Assembly: GCF_026262505.1 (NCBI RefSeq)
Contig: NC_067204.1
Span: 1 to 64,000, forward strand
Source: Trichomonas vaginalis G3
Taxonomy: Eukaryota; Parabasalia; Trichomonadida; Trichomonadidae
Reading direction: 5' to 3'
Length of the DNA: 64,000 nucleotides
Part shown: piece by piece, positions 22,360 through 31,758 of the stretch
How the letters are laid out: every line of letters starts with the position of its first letter
Position numbering within the stretch: the first letter of the stretch is position 1
Translations under genes and position numbers: made by a program
Notes under the pieces: generated by a model
What the model was told of the DNA's origin: nothing
What the model saw: the letters and a program-made list of their open reading frames with translations, nothing else
The model's database searches: none

Positions 22360-23485
22360 TTGGGAAGGAATTGTTGGCTATGATGTACTGATTCATGATC
22401 AGTACATCATAGCCAACAATTCCTTATACAAAGTTCAAAAACTTGGGTGCAATCAGAACTGATTGCACCCAAGTTTTTGAACTTTCTCGAGGGAATGAAA
22501 GGGTAAGAGGTATACATTATGAATATATACTCTTACCCTTCCATTCCTCTCTGACAGCGGGAAACTTTGTCTGAATGTTAAACTATTCAGACAAAGTTTC
22601 CCGCTGTTTGCGAAGGAATTGTTGGCTATGATGTACTGATTCATGATCAGTACATCATAGCCAACAATTCCTTATACAAAGTTCAAAAACTTGGGTGCAA
22701 TCAGAACTGATTGCACCCAAGTTTTTGAACTTTCTCGAGGGAATGAAAGGGTAAGAGGTATACATTATGAATATATACCTCTTACCCTTCCATTCCCTCT
22801 CTGACAGCGGGAAACTTTGTCTGAATGTTAAACTATTCAGACAAAGTTTCCCGCTGTTTGCGAAGGAATTGTTGGCTATGATGTACTGATTCATGATCAG
22901 TACATCATAGCCAACAATTCCTTATACAAAGTTCAAAAACTTGGGTGCAATCAGTTCTGATTGCACCCAAGTTTTTGAACTTTCTCGAGGGAATGAAAGG
23001 GTAAGAGGTATACATTATGAATATATACCTCTTACCCTTCCATTCCCTCTCTGACAGCGGGAAACTTTGTCTGAATGTTAAACTATTCAGACAAAGTTTC
23101 CCGCTGTTTGCGAAGGAATTGTTGGCTATGATGTACTGATTCATGATCAGTACATCATAGCCAACAATTCCTTATACAAAGTTCAAAAACTTGGGTGCAA
23201 TCAGAACTGATTGCACCCAAGTTTTTGAACTTTCTCGAGGGAATGAAAGGGTAAGAGGTATACATTATGAATATATACCTCTTACCCTTCCATTCCCTCT
23301 CTGACAGCGGGAAACTTTGTCTGAATGTTAAACTATTCAGACAAAGTTTCCCGCTGTTTGCGAAGGAATTGTTGGCTATGATGTACTGATTCATGATCAG
23401 TACATCATAGCCAACAATTCCTTATACAAAGTTCAAAAACTTGGGTGCAATCAGAACTGATTGCACCCAAGTTTTTGAACTTTCC
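22360..23485. repeat. Four-hairpin tandem array, family H-A, about 4.5 units of 250 bp
   Basis: Each 250-bp unit holds four hairpins in fixed order: H1 (26-bp stem, from GGAATTGTTGGCTATGATGT, 5-base loop), H2 (27-bp stem, from AAAGTTCAAAAACTTGGGTG, 2-base loop), H3 (26-bp stem with one mismatch, from GAGGGAATGAAAGGGTAAGA, 11-base loop) and H4 (20-bp stem GCGGGAAACTTTGTCTGAAT, 8-base loop). Short spacers of 6, 3, 7 and 10 bases make up the rest. Units are nearly identical. The H2 loop is AA in most units and TT at 22957. The 79-aa ORFs crossing the array are by-products of the palindromes. Confidence 0.92.
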
Positions 23486-23963
23486 ATTAACAATTGTTCA
23501 ATCACATTTATACAACCCAAATCTATACCAATCATACTCTTATTCATACATCATATTTTAAAAACTTTTTTGCAATATGATGTTATTGCAACAAATTTTT
23601 TTCTTTTCTACTTCCAATTAGCACCTTAAAAACATTAGACACAATCACTGGCTCATATGCTCCTATTCTGAATCTAACACTATGCAAATTTATACAATTT
23701 CTCCACAAATCTTACATTCATTTTAATTTCAACGACCATTATTACCACAAAGAATCTTACCTTCCCCTACAAAATCTAACTATCTATCAATTTAAAAAAT
23801 GTTACAAAATATTAAATGAATTTTTTTCTATACGTAATTTAAAGTTCTTAAACTCTCAGCATCAGAATATCCTTACATAGCTTAGCTATATATCGTATTA
23901 CTTTATGAATAAAAAAATTATTTAAATTATAATAAAATGTTTATTCGTATTTTTACTTTATTT

Positions 23964-24897
23964 TTAGTTACGAGGCTGTATTTCGAACTCAGGATTTGGG
24001 TTTAAGTCCTTTGTCCATTTAGGACCCTGGTCCCAAATTGATTTTGGAGTAGGTTTTCCACCGAAAAGATCTTTAAGAGCTGTATGAACCCATACTGTGT
24101 TGTATTCTTCTATTGCGTGAGGTAAAAATTCTCTTATTTCGATAAAATCTGGGCGAGCCGAAAAGATTGTTTGCCAAAAACGTTCTATTTTACCATTTAA
24201 CTGTGGTGTGTAAGGTTCTGTCCGATGGTGTTGAATGCCATTTACTTGAAGAACGTTTTTGAAGTCCTTTCCTGTAAATTCGCATCCATTATCTGTCAAA
24301 AGTTCGTATGGAATAATTTTGATAGAGTCGATAGCATTTTGTAAAGCTTTTGAAGTTGATTTCATTGTTTTATCGGGAAGAATTTCGTAATAAATACAAA
24401 AACGAGATCTGTCATCGATAAAGGCAATTAAATGATAAGTATGCTTGGTACCATTTGTCTCTTCTTTGAAGCTTTTTAAATCAGTATGCCATTGCTGATT
24501 TACGTATTGGGAAACATACTGATTTGGATGTTCATCAATTTTTTTCTGGATCTCGCCGAAATTTGAAAAGATTCTCTTTTTCGTATAATTTAAGCATATC
24601 GTGAAATGAAACTGTGTCATCATGTATGTAACTCTCTAAAACTTTTTTATAACCTAGATTGTACTTAGCTTTTATTTCGTGAATGGTTGGTAACAAATCT
24701 GTTCTAAGAGGAGTTTCTGGTCTTCCGAGCTTTTTTGGATTTAAACCAAGTTCTTGCCATTTTAATAATAATTTTTTTCTACCTATGTGCAAATCTTTTG
24801 CAACTTGGTCTGCTGTCTTTTTGCCAATAGAATATTCAAGATATGCCGTAATATAAATCTGATTTTCATTTGGCAGATCCACTTCTTGTCTTTCCAT
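23964..24897 (-). CDS. IS481/IS3-like DD35E transposase
   Basis: The N-terminal reading (24897 down to 24535, 120 aa) has a helix-turn-helix: KKTADQVAKDLHIGRKKLLL then LGRPETP. The catalytic reading (24623 down to 23964, 219 aa) is an RNase H-fold integrase core with WHTDLKSF (D48), LLTDNGCEF (D111) and LNGKIERFW (E147), a spacing of exactly 35 residues between the last two acids. The readings overlap by 89 bases and meet at a seven-A run near 24539-24545 on this strand. One A fewer would give one protein of about 310 residues, the usual size for IS481 transposases. A homopolymer sequencing error or a real frameshift (+1) are both possible. It should cut and join T1 ends and perhaps those of T2. 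Confidence 0.8.
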
Positions 24898-25041
24898 TTT
24901 TTTGAATCAATTTATACAAATAAACTTATAAAACACAAAATTATTATTTTATAATATAATTCTTAGATAATACATCCGATATGTAAAGTGTCAAAAATGA
25001 ATTGAACCGAATTTTCATGCATTACATAAACCTTTGAATAT

Positions 25042-25312
25042 ATGCCTATCAGTATCTTGAACATTTATATATGCATCATATCAAATCAGAATTTGTATAT
25101 TGTTTTATGGAATGAGTTACTCATATATATTAAGGATGTCGTTTTGGGGACAATTGGGGATCCGACCAAATAATTTTGGAAGTCTGGGGGACATGTAAAT
25201 TGTCAAACATATTTGTAAAGTGTCAAATCAGTATCCTTGAAGATCCTCTCTATAACATTGTGATTATAGTACTATATGATTTACGTTTATGCTTCAGGTC
25301 AGGTGAGTGGGG
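25042..25312. other. AT-rich spacer between T1 and B1
   Basis: No gene. It contains GGGGACAATTGGGGATCCGA followed by CCAAATAATTTTGG, close to the CCGACCAAATAA seen inside the right end of T2 (30200), and GACATGTAAATTGTCA and TTTGTAAAGTGTCAAA, which resemble the subterminal motifs of T1, M1 and M2. It may hold the remnant end of another transposon of this group. Confidence 0.4.
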
Positions 25313-25316
25313 CTTC

Positions 25317-25347
25317 CAGGCGCGTTGCGCCCTCTAGCCCCGAAGAT
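25317..25347. repeat. GC-rich terminal hairpin of B1
   Basis: GGGGCTTCCAGGCGC, GTT, then GCGCCCTCTAGCCCC: the GGGGCT/AGCCCC and GGCGC/GCGCC parts pair. Two related hairpins mark the matching end of B2 (20349 and 20458). GAAGATGTTTAGTAT follows in B1, and its complement precedes the outer hairpin in B2. Confidence 0.6.
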
Positions 25348-25382
25348 GTTTAGTATAAATGAAGTTTTTATTCGGAAAATTG

Positions 25383-26285
25383 TTAGTCTTCTGGTGTGAA
25401 TTCGGAGGACTCTTCTTGGATAGAGTCTTGTATTTCCTCCTCCACTTCTTCCTCCTCCATTGCTTCTGGGAAGAAGCCTTCTTCTGGGTCGAAAACATTA
25501 TATAATGTGTAATTGAATGACACATTATATCTTTCTTTGAGTTCGCTCCTGACAAAGAACTTAGTTCCAGGAATACAGAAGACTTCTGTGCGTTGGAAAA
25601 ACTGATGTCCTGGAACGAATTTGGCAATTAGAGACTTCTTTTTTCCGAATTGTTCAGGAGTTTTCATGACGACAGTAACAACATCTCCATCTGCGAGGTC
25701 TTGTTGTTGTTCGGAAAGGTAAAGAGCAATGATATGAATGGTTGCTGCGTTGAATTCGAGAAAGTCGAATTCAAATTGTGTTGTCGTATAACATTCAAAC
25801 CATTTTGTACGGTTGTCTCCGAACTCGTCAACGTATTCATCTTCGTCATATCCGTAACTAAAGACTTGGAATTCGGCAATTCTCGTGTCGAATGACCGTT
25901 GGATGTAACGAGGAAGATTTTGACGAACTTGGTATAAAGTTCTCAACATTATAAGCTTAGTAAATGTTGGAAAATACTGAACTAAGACATCGCTAAGCTC
26001 AATTGGACTTGGAATTGTCTTAGTAAGTTCAATTGAACTAGTAATTGCTTTGTTCAGAACTTCACAGAACTGAGTATTGTATGTAGCGTCTGGTTGTGTG
26101 TTTTCTTCGGCGTCTTTGAGATATTTAGAGCAAATTTGTTGAAGAATTTCTCTTAATTCGCTGTTAGACTTTTTGGTGGTTATTCTAACCGCTGTGCCAG
26201 TTCTTGGAGGTTGTGGGGCTTTGGCTTTGGTTAGCGGTTGAGAATTGTTAATGTTTGAATTGTGATTAACAGCGTTGGCTTCCAT
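25383..26285 (-). CDS. Hypothetical 300-aa protein with acidic tail
   Basis: The start chosen is MEANAVNHNSN at 26285, because a TCATTTTTATCTA sequence, close to the trichomonad initiator TCA-Y-W, lies directly before it. The longer frame start has no such context. The N-terminal 50 residues are low in complexity (Asn, Pro, Thr). The middle is mixed and may fold. The last 35 residues are strongly acidic (EEEEVEEEIQDS). It looks whole. B2 has no counterpart at the matching place, so this gene may be specific to B1. Family not recognised. Its minus orientation next to the element end differs from the other left-hand genes. Confidence 0.55.
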   Translation of the reverse strand: MEANAVNHNSNINNSQPLTKAKAPQPPRTGTAVRITTKKSNSELREILQQICSKYLKDAEENTQPDATYNTQFCEVLNKAITSSIELTKTIPSPIELSDVLVQYFPTFTKLIMLRTLYQVRQNLPRYIQRSFDTRIAEFQVFSYGYDEDEYVDEFGDNRTKWFECYTTTQFEFDFLEFNAATIHIIALYLSEQQQDLADGDVVTVVMKTPEQFGKKKSLIAKFVPGHQFFQRTEVFCIPGTKFFVRSELKERYNVSFNYTLYNVFDPEEGFFPEAMEEEEVEEEIQDSIQEESSEFTPED

Positions 26286-26757
26286 TAGATAAAAATGAAC
26301 TGACCAAAAAAGACAGATATTTAAATATTTGAGATGAACCGTTTTCGTCAACGGAGACCCCCTCTATTTTTTTATTTTATTTAATAGTTACCGTTGGAAA
26401 AACAGTTTATCTCAAATATTGAATGAACTATAAAAGTTTTTTGTTTTTTATATATACTTTTTTGTCCAACGGTAAAACTTTTTACACAACAGTTGTTGAG
26501 AGTCGTCGCCGTTGACTTTTTTGTAGAGCACTCAAAATAGTATAACTTTGTCCGGACAAGTAAGGGTCTATCGTCGCTACAGGAAAAGTTACAGGCGTTC
26601 CAAGGAAGTATACTTTGAGAAGCCTTTTCCCCCTTATAGAATGAGATAAGACGGTTATTTTACAAAACTGACAACACTTTGACCGAGTAGTTTTTTGTGC
26701 TGAACAAAAAGTGTCATATAAACATCTGTCAAAAACCGCTTTTTAACTTCACTTAAA
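26286..26757. promoter_or_regulatory. Divergent upstream region of B1
   Basis: Noncoding region between the acidic-tail gene and the coiled-coil gene. Its right half is conserved in B2 (20091-20330): TATCGTCGCTAC and GTGTCATATAAACATCTGTC are shared. TTTTTAACTTCACTTAAA stands directly before the ATG at 26758, a variant of the motif seen before other genes of these elements. Confidence 0.45.
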
Positions 26758-27267
26758 ATGCCACGTAAGCTACGTAAGAATATACGTAAGAGGAAGGGAG
26801 CATTGAAACATCCAATAGTAAAACTGACACCACAACAACAGTTGCAACAACAAATTATGAATGACCCCACTATGTTGCAACAAATGTCAAGCAACCCTAT
26901 GCTTTTAAACCGAGTTATTGGTGCACAGAGTGGAGGTTTAAGAGCGGCACTTTTAGCGAAAATGGCAGGCTATGGTGGAGCTGCAGACGGAACAGCTTAT
27001 AACCCTCAAAGTCAAATGAATTTGAGTTCACTCAAAAATCAAATAACAGATGTCAAAAAGTCAAACATAGACATACAGAAACAAATAAGTGAAAACGAAA
27101 AGAAACTAGAATATGACAGACACACAAAGAAACTCAATGAGTTAAACGTAGAGAAAAAGAAGAAAGAAGAACAACTGAAAGAACTAAGTACAGAGGAATA
27201 TGCGAAAAAAGTGTCAGAAAAAGCAGCAGAAGTAGCAAAAATGGAACAAGATGTTATAAATTTGAAA
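26758..27267 (+). pseudogene. Basic coiled-coil protein gene, first part (split by M1)
   Basis: Residues 1-20 are very basic (MPRKLRKNIRKRKG). Residues 25-75 are rich in Gln, Met and Leu. From about residue 85 there is a long Lys/Glu coiled coil (ENEKKLEYDRHTKKLNELNV). M1 is inserted at the GAAA ending at 27267; the same gene resumes at 28474. The basic head suggests nucleic acid binding, perhaps a core protein of the virion; this is inference. Confidence 0.6.
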
Positions 27268-27408
27268 TGTTATATACGAAAACGATAAAAACGGTTTGAC
27301 AGAAAAGTGACAACTTTACGTGTCAAAAATATAAAAAGTGATATTTTATTCATCATTATCTTCTTCATAATTTATTTCATATTCTTCGTCTTACCAACAA
27401 AAGATGGG

Positions 27409-28375
27409 AATGTGAACAATTGCGGGCAATTTTTAGCCATTTTGGCTTGGAACTAGAGCCTGCGAGGTACATGGATAGTATCAGTACCTCACAGGCTCTA
27501 GTTCTCTATATGGCGCCGAGAAATTTTGGTGAAATGTGGTCGCATTTCACCAAAATTTTTTCGGCGCCATAGGATGAATTGGAGGGTGAGAGATATTATT
27601 TCATACAATACTACTCTCACCCTCCAATTCCCAGCCAAAATGGCTAAAAATTGCCCGCAATGTGAACAATTGCGGGCAATTTTTAGCCATTTTGGCTTGG
27701 AACTAGAGCCTGCGAGGTACATGGATAGTATCAGTACCTCACAGGCTCTAGTTCTCTATATGGCGCCGAGAAATTTTGGTGAAATGTGGTCGCATTTCAC
27801 CAAAATTTTTTCGGCGCCATAGGATGAATTGGAGGGTGAGAGATATTATTTCATACAATACTACTCTCACCCTCCAATTCCCAGCCAAAATGGCTAAAAA
27901 TTGCCCGCAATGTGAACAATTGCGGGCAATTTTTAGCCATTTTGGCTTGGAACTAGAGCCTGCGAGGTACATGGATAGTATCAGTACCTCACAGGCTCTA
28001 GTTCTCTATATGGCGCCGAGAAATTTTGGTGAAATGTGGTCGCATTTCACCAAAATTTTTTCGGCGCCATAGGATGAATTGGAGGGTGAGAGATATTATT
28101 TCATACAATACTACTCTCACCCTCCAATTCCCAGCCAAAATGGCTAAAAATTGCCCGCAATGTGAACAATTGCGGGCAATTTTTAGCCATTTTGGCTTGG
28201 AACTAGAGCCTGCGAGGTACATGGATAGTATCAGTACCTCACAGGCTCTAGTTCTCTATATGGCGCCGAGAAATTTTGGTGAAATGTGGTCGCATTTCAC
28301 CAAAATTTTTTCGGCGCCATAGGATGAATTGGAGGGTGAGAGATATTATTTCATACAATACTACTCTCACCCTCA
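27409..28375. repeat. Four-hairpin tandem array, family H-B, about 3.9 units of 250 bp
   Basis: Each 250-bp unit has four hairpins: 29-bp stem from AGCCAAAATGGCTAAAAATT (7-base loop), 21-bp stem with one mismatch GAACTAGAGCCTGCGAGGTA (13-base loop), about 27-bp stem from ATGGCGCCGAGAAATTTTGG (6-base loop), and 17-bp stem GAATTGGAGGGTGAGAG (21-base AT-rich loop). The unit shares no obvious sequence with family H-A, yet has the same length and the same four-hairpin plan. The ORFs of 74 and 98 aa crossing it follow from the repeats and are not proteins. Confidence 0.92.
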
Positions 28376-28430
28376 ATTTTAATTACTTAAACTCATTCTA
28401 TTTTTTTGACATGTAAATGTCACTTTTACT

Positions 28431-28462
28431 GAGATCTGACACAATGTCAGATCTCTTTTTTT
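28431..28462 (+). terminator. Terminator-like hairpin in M1
   Basis: GAGATCTGACA, loop CAA, TGTCAGATCTC, then seven T. An 11-bp perfect stem with a T tract 11 bases before the element end. It could end a transcript of the array; a Pol III stop at the T tract is also possible. The same hairpin stands at 33575-33606 in M2. Confidence 0.5.
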
Positions 28463-28473
28463 CGTATATAAGA

Positions 28474-29101
28474 GAAAAACCATACTACTCAATATAAAGT
28501 ACTGAAAGATGAAGAGATAAAACAAAAAGCCATGAAGACATATATGGATAGCGATGAGTATAAAAAAGAAGTTGAAGCAAATGTAAAGGCAGAAAAACTT
28601 TTACAGTTGCAAAACCAAACCGTACAGTATGAAAACTTAGCACAAGAAAGTAAAAATAACGACGCAGCCATGCAAAAGGCAATGAAAAGCGCAGAATATA
28701 TAAAAGCTAATAATGACTGGTTAGATGCCCAAGCCAACGCTAAAGCAGCCCAACTTATAGGGTCAATAAGGACAAAAATACAAGCGGATGAAGACAGTTC
28801 AAATGAAGCTTTAATGAATGCTGACTTTAAGAATGCCTTCGAAGCTCTTCATAGTAAGGTGAAACTAGTGAACGATTTCTCATCTGGAAAGAAACTGAAG
28901 TCTGAAGGTTTCGACAAAGAGTTAAGAGAAGTAGCACAAAATATGACGAAAATAACAGATGCAGCAACGAGACAGGCAGTTCAAAGTGCCTATGACGCCG
29001 TTAGAGCAGCTGTTGTGGAAAGTCAAGAAAAAGAGTTACAACAGACCAAAACAGACCTAGTAAATGCTTTCTTAAAAACGAAAAGTCAGGTAGGACTATC
29101 A
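28474..29101 (+). pseudogene. Basic coiled-coil protein gene, second part
   Basis: It continues the gene interrupted by M1. The reading (from MKTYMDSDEYKKEVEANVKA at 28532) is alanine, lysine and glutamine rich, predicted mostly helical, and runs to the border of T2. Two nested transposons in one gene mark it as dead here. Confidence 0.6.
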
Positions 29102-30254
29102 TAAGACAAATTACGGAAAGTGAACTCAAACAAAAAGTGACACAATGCATTTGCCAACCAAATAACTTTACAAAGCAAAAACTTAAATTACTTGTCAAGC
29201 TTACTATTCTTATTTTAACAATTAAAAAATTAAATTTTATTTTTTATTTAAAAAAATCATCTTATATCATCTGATATATATATATAACAGCATTAATATT
29301 TCAATGATTCACAAATCAACTTTTTCATTATTTTAAATAATTATAGAATATACATTATGAATATATACCTCTTACCCTTCCATTCCCTCTCTGACAGCGG
29401 GAAACTTTGTCTGAATGTTAAACTATTCAGACAAAGTTTCCCGCTGTTTGCGAAGGAATTGTTGGCTATGATGTACTGATTCATGATCAGTACATCATAG
29501 CCAACAATTCCTTATACAAAGTTCAAAAACTTGGGTGCAATCAGAACTGATTGCACCCAAGTTTTTGAACTTTCTCGAGGGAATGAAAGGGTAAGAGGTA
29601 TACATTATGAATATATACCTCTTACCCTTCCATTCCCTCTCTGACAGCGGGAAACTTTGTCTGAATGTTAAACTATTCAGACAAAGTTTCCCGCTGTTTG
29701 CGAAGGAATTGTTGGCTATGATGTACTGATTCATGATCAGTACATCATAGCCAACAATTCCTTATACAAAGTTCAAAAACTTGGGTGCAATCAGAACTGA
29801 TTGCACCCAAGTTTTTGAACTTTCTCGAGGGAATGAAAGGGTAAGAGGTATACATTATGAATATATACCTCTTACCCTTCCATTCCCTCTCTGACAGCGG
29901 GAAACTTTGTCTGAATGTTAAACTATTCAGACAAAGTTTCCCGCTGTTTGCGAAGGAATTGTTGGCTATGATGTACTGATTCATGATCAGTGCATCATAG
30001 CCAACAATTCCTTATACAAAGTTCAAAAACTTGGGTGCAATCAGTTCTGATTGCACCCAAGTTTTTGAACTTTCTCGAGGGAATGAAAGGTAAGAGATAT
30101 CCATTTCCTTTCACCTTCGTTCTCAATAATTAACTTATAAATTTTTTAAAGCAAAAAAAGTCTGATTTTTTTTGACAAGTAAATATATAGGGAATTTATC
30201 CGACCAAATAAGTGTCACTTTTTCGGTTCACCTCACTTTCCGTAACTCGTCTTA
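29102..30254. mobile_element. T2: nonautonomous transposon carrying family H-A array
   Basis: The ends are inverted repeats of about 22 bp: TAAGACAAATTACGGAAAGT on the left, and TAAGACGAGTTACGGAAAGT read inward from the right. Both are followed within 30 bases by AAAAAGTGACAC. No protein gene; the body is AT-rich DNA plus the array. The array unit is the same as in T1 but the terminal sequences differ, apart from a shared GGTTCAC-CTCAC word. No empty site is available in B2, so the target duplication cannot be fixed. Confidence 0.65.
29350..30095. repeat. Four-hairpin tandem array, family H-A, about 3 units
   Basis: The same 250-bp unit as at 22360-23485, starting midway in H3 (ATACATTATGAATATATACC) and ending in H3. 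Nearly identical to the T1 array over all units. The last H2 loop (30047) is TT, the others AA, as in one unit of T1. Near identity in two elements more than 6 kb apart argues for recent spread or gene conversion. Confidence 0.9.
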
Positions 30255-31180
30255 CAACAGGACATTATGCTGCAGATGGAACATATGTGCCAGCTGGTGG
30301 AACTTATATACCACCAAACCCTCCAAGAGAAGCACCTGCACCAGGACTACCTAAAACATTTACATCGTCACATGGACACAGACACAGGCATGCACCAAAA
30401 CCAACACAACAACCAACAGTTCAAAATCCAGCACAACAACAACAACCAACACAACAACCAACAGTTCAAAATCCAGCACAACAACCAACAGTTCAAAACC
30501 CTGCACAACAACAACCACAAACAGAGCAAGGACATAAAAGAAGTAGAGAAAAAGGAAACCAAGAATTCTTAAAAATGCTTAAGGAAGATTATGGTTACCC
30601 AGATACTCTTGACTTTAGTGACAGATATAAAGAAGCTATTAGAAAGTTCAAGGAAGGAAATACTGACCCGAACCTATTTAGCTTTATGGTTCAGCATCAA
30701 ATCGGATATAATCTCAAACCTGGAAAATACAAGCTCGCAAAGGGATATGATTTAATAGCATATCATCCAAATGACATGAATGAATTTACTCCGAGATATT
30801 TGATGTCAGAGCTAAATGATAATTCAACTCTCTTCATGAAACGCGTAAAAAATAGAGACGGAACGAAAGAAGAAAGGTTTATGAGTCCGGATGACTTAGA
30901 TAGGGAACTTGTTAAAAACGGTCTCGGAATATATGAAATGCCAGCAGATGAGGTACAAGAAACTCAACAGGAAGAAGTTCAGATACAACCAGACATGGAA
31001 GAAATAGTTCAGCAACAACAGCTAGAAGAGCCTGAAGGAAACGAACAAGTCCCTCCTTTGGAAACTAACTTCACAGAACTAGATGAAGATTTGGAACAGC
31101 CGAAAAATCTTGACCCTCAACAAGAGTATGAGGTGAATATGGAATCTTTCAAGAGTCTAAGAAAAATTCGGCTGACATAG
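30255..31180 (+). pseudogene. Pro/Gln-rich protein gene, probably the same gene as the coiled-coil part
   Basis: The reading after T2 starts near GHYAADGTYVPAGGTYIPPN, then a His/Pro/Gln repeat (PTVQNPAQQ, three copies), then a globular stretch (FLKMLKEDYGYPDTLDFSDR) and an acidic, Gln-rich tail. In B2 the KNRDGTKEERFMSPDDLDRE part directly follows coiled-coil sequence, which suggests one long structural protein gene. Function not recognised. Confidence 0.55.
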
Positions 31181-31758
31181 TAGAAGAATATCGAAAAATG
31201 TTCACCGACATACAAAAAGACTCCAACATCAGATGAAAATATTCAGCATAGAATGGAAGTACTGAAAGAAAATGTACGCAAATACAATAATCCTTTTTAC
31301 TTACGACCATATAACGTTCAATCTTTGGCTGAACTGGTGAAAATAAAGGTTAAATTTCAACAAAACATATAGAAATGAAACATTGTTTAAAGTTCATTCA
31401 GAACCTAACCAATATGGAAACAAACCTACTTTTGTTTCTGCAGACTATGGAACTACAATGAGATGGGGTCATAAAGCTAATCCGGATAGGTGGTTCATAA
31501 ACTTACAACCTCAATTCAAGAAGTTGTAGACGCAATGGAAAGTGAATGGTGAACCAGATATAATGGGTATTTTCAGCGCGGCTTTAATGCCATTGAAAGA
31601 TATGAAGATGCAGATATTTTGGACCGGTATGAAATGAACATGGCTGAGGGAAATATAACACCTGACGTTCTAGAACATTTATCTCAAAGAACTACACAGA
31701 ACCATAGAGATGGTATATTTGGTGAAGAGTTTTAGAAAAAAGTTAGGGAGAGAGAAGG
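31181..31758 (+). pseudogene. Degenerate coding stretch
   Basis: No long ORF, but codon-like sequence continues between the two larger readings, with short recognisable pieces such as PTFVSADYGTTMRWGHKA. Probably the continuation of the same structural gene; broken. Confidence 0.4.

Larger units (their letters stand above)
22055..25027 (-). mobile_element. T1: IS481/IS3-like DNA transposon with hairpin array
   Basis: The element begins TGTTGTGCATGAAAATTCGG and its other end, read inward, begins TGTAATGCATGAAAATTCGG, so it has TGT...ACA ends and inverted repeats of about 24 bp with two mismatches. It is flanked by the direct repeat TAAACCTTTGAATA at 22041-22054 and 25028-25041, an apparent 14-bp target duplication. 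Bacterial IS481 elements are known for TGT ends and long, variable duplications, which fits. Cargo: a four-hairpin array (22360-23485) and one transposase gene on the minus strand. Intact ends and clean duplication suggest a fairly young insertion. Confidence 0.75.
27268..28473. mobile_element. M1: nonautonomous transposon, TIR TGTTATATACGAAAA, 4-bp target duplication
   Basis: It begins TGTTATATACGAAAA and ends with the complement of TCTTATATACGAAAA, with GAAA directly repeated on both sides (27264-27267 and 28474-28477). The B2 copy of the host gene has a single GAAA at the same place. Inside both ends lies a dyad motif: GTGACAACTTTACGTGTCA on the left and, read inward from the right, GTGACATTTACATGTCA. 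The body is the H-B hairpin array, then a terminator-like hairpin. No protein gene. Near identity to M2 outside unit number points to recent activity. Confidence 0.88.

Noticed and set aside
22453-23394. Repeated 79-aa ORFs starting MNQYIIANNSFANSGK
   Set aside because: They read through the stems of the H-A hairpins, recur because the unit repeats, and have no start context or family resemblance.
27498-28322. Overlapping 74- and 98-aa ORFs on both strands in M1
   Set aside because: By-products of the H-B palindromes; both strands read alike because the DNA is self-complementary.
22360-28375. CRISPR array
   Set aside because: Period 250 bp with no unique spacers, and the context is a eukaryotic transposon. 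The repeats are four distinct hairpins, not short repeats with variable spacers.
28431-28462. Bacterial-type intrinsic terminator implying bacterial DNA
   Set aside because: Shape alone fits, but the context is trichomonad transposon DNA. Kept only as a terminator-like hairpin.
29102-30254. Defined target duplication for T2
   Set aside because: Flanks after the inverted repeats share only two or three bases and B2 has no empty site here, so no duplication is claimed.
30172-30572. 101-aa ORF at 30267 and minus ORF at 30368
   Set aside because: Alternative frames of the Pro/Gln-rich reading; the repeats give long open frames in every phase.
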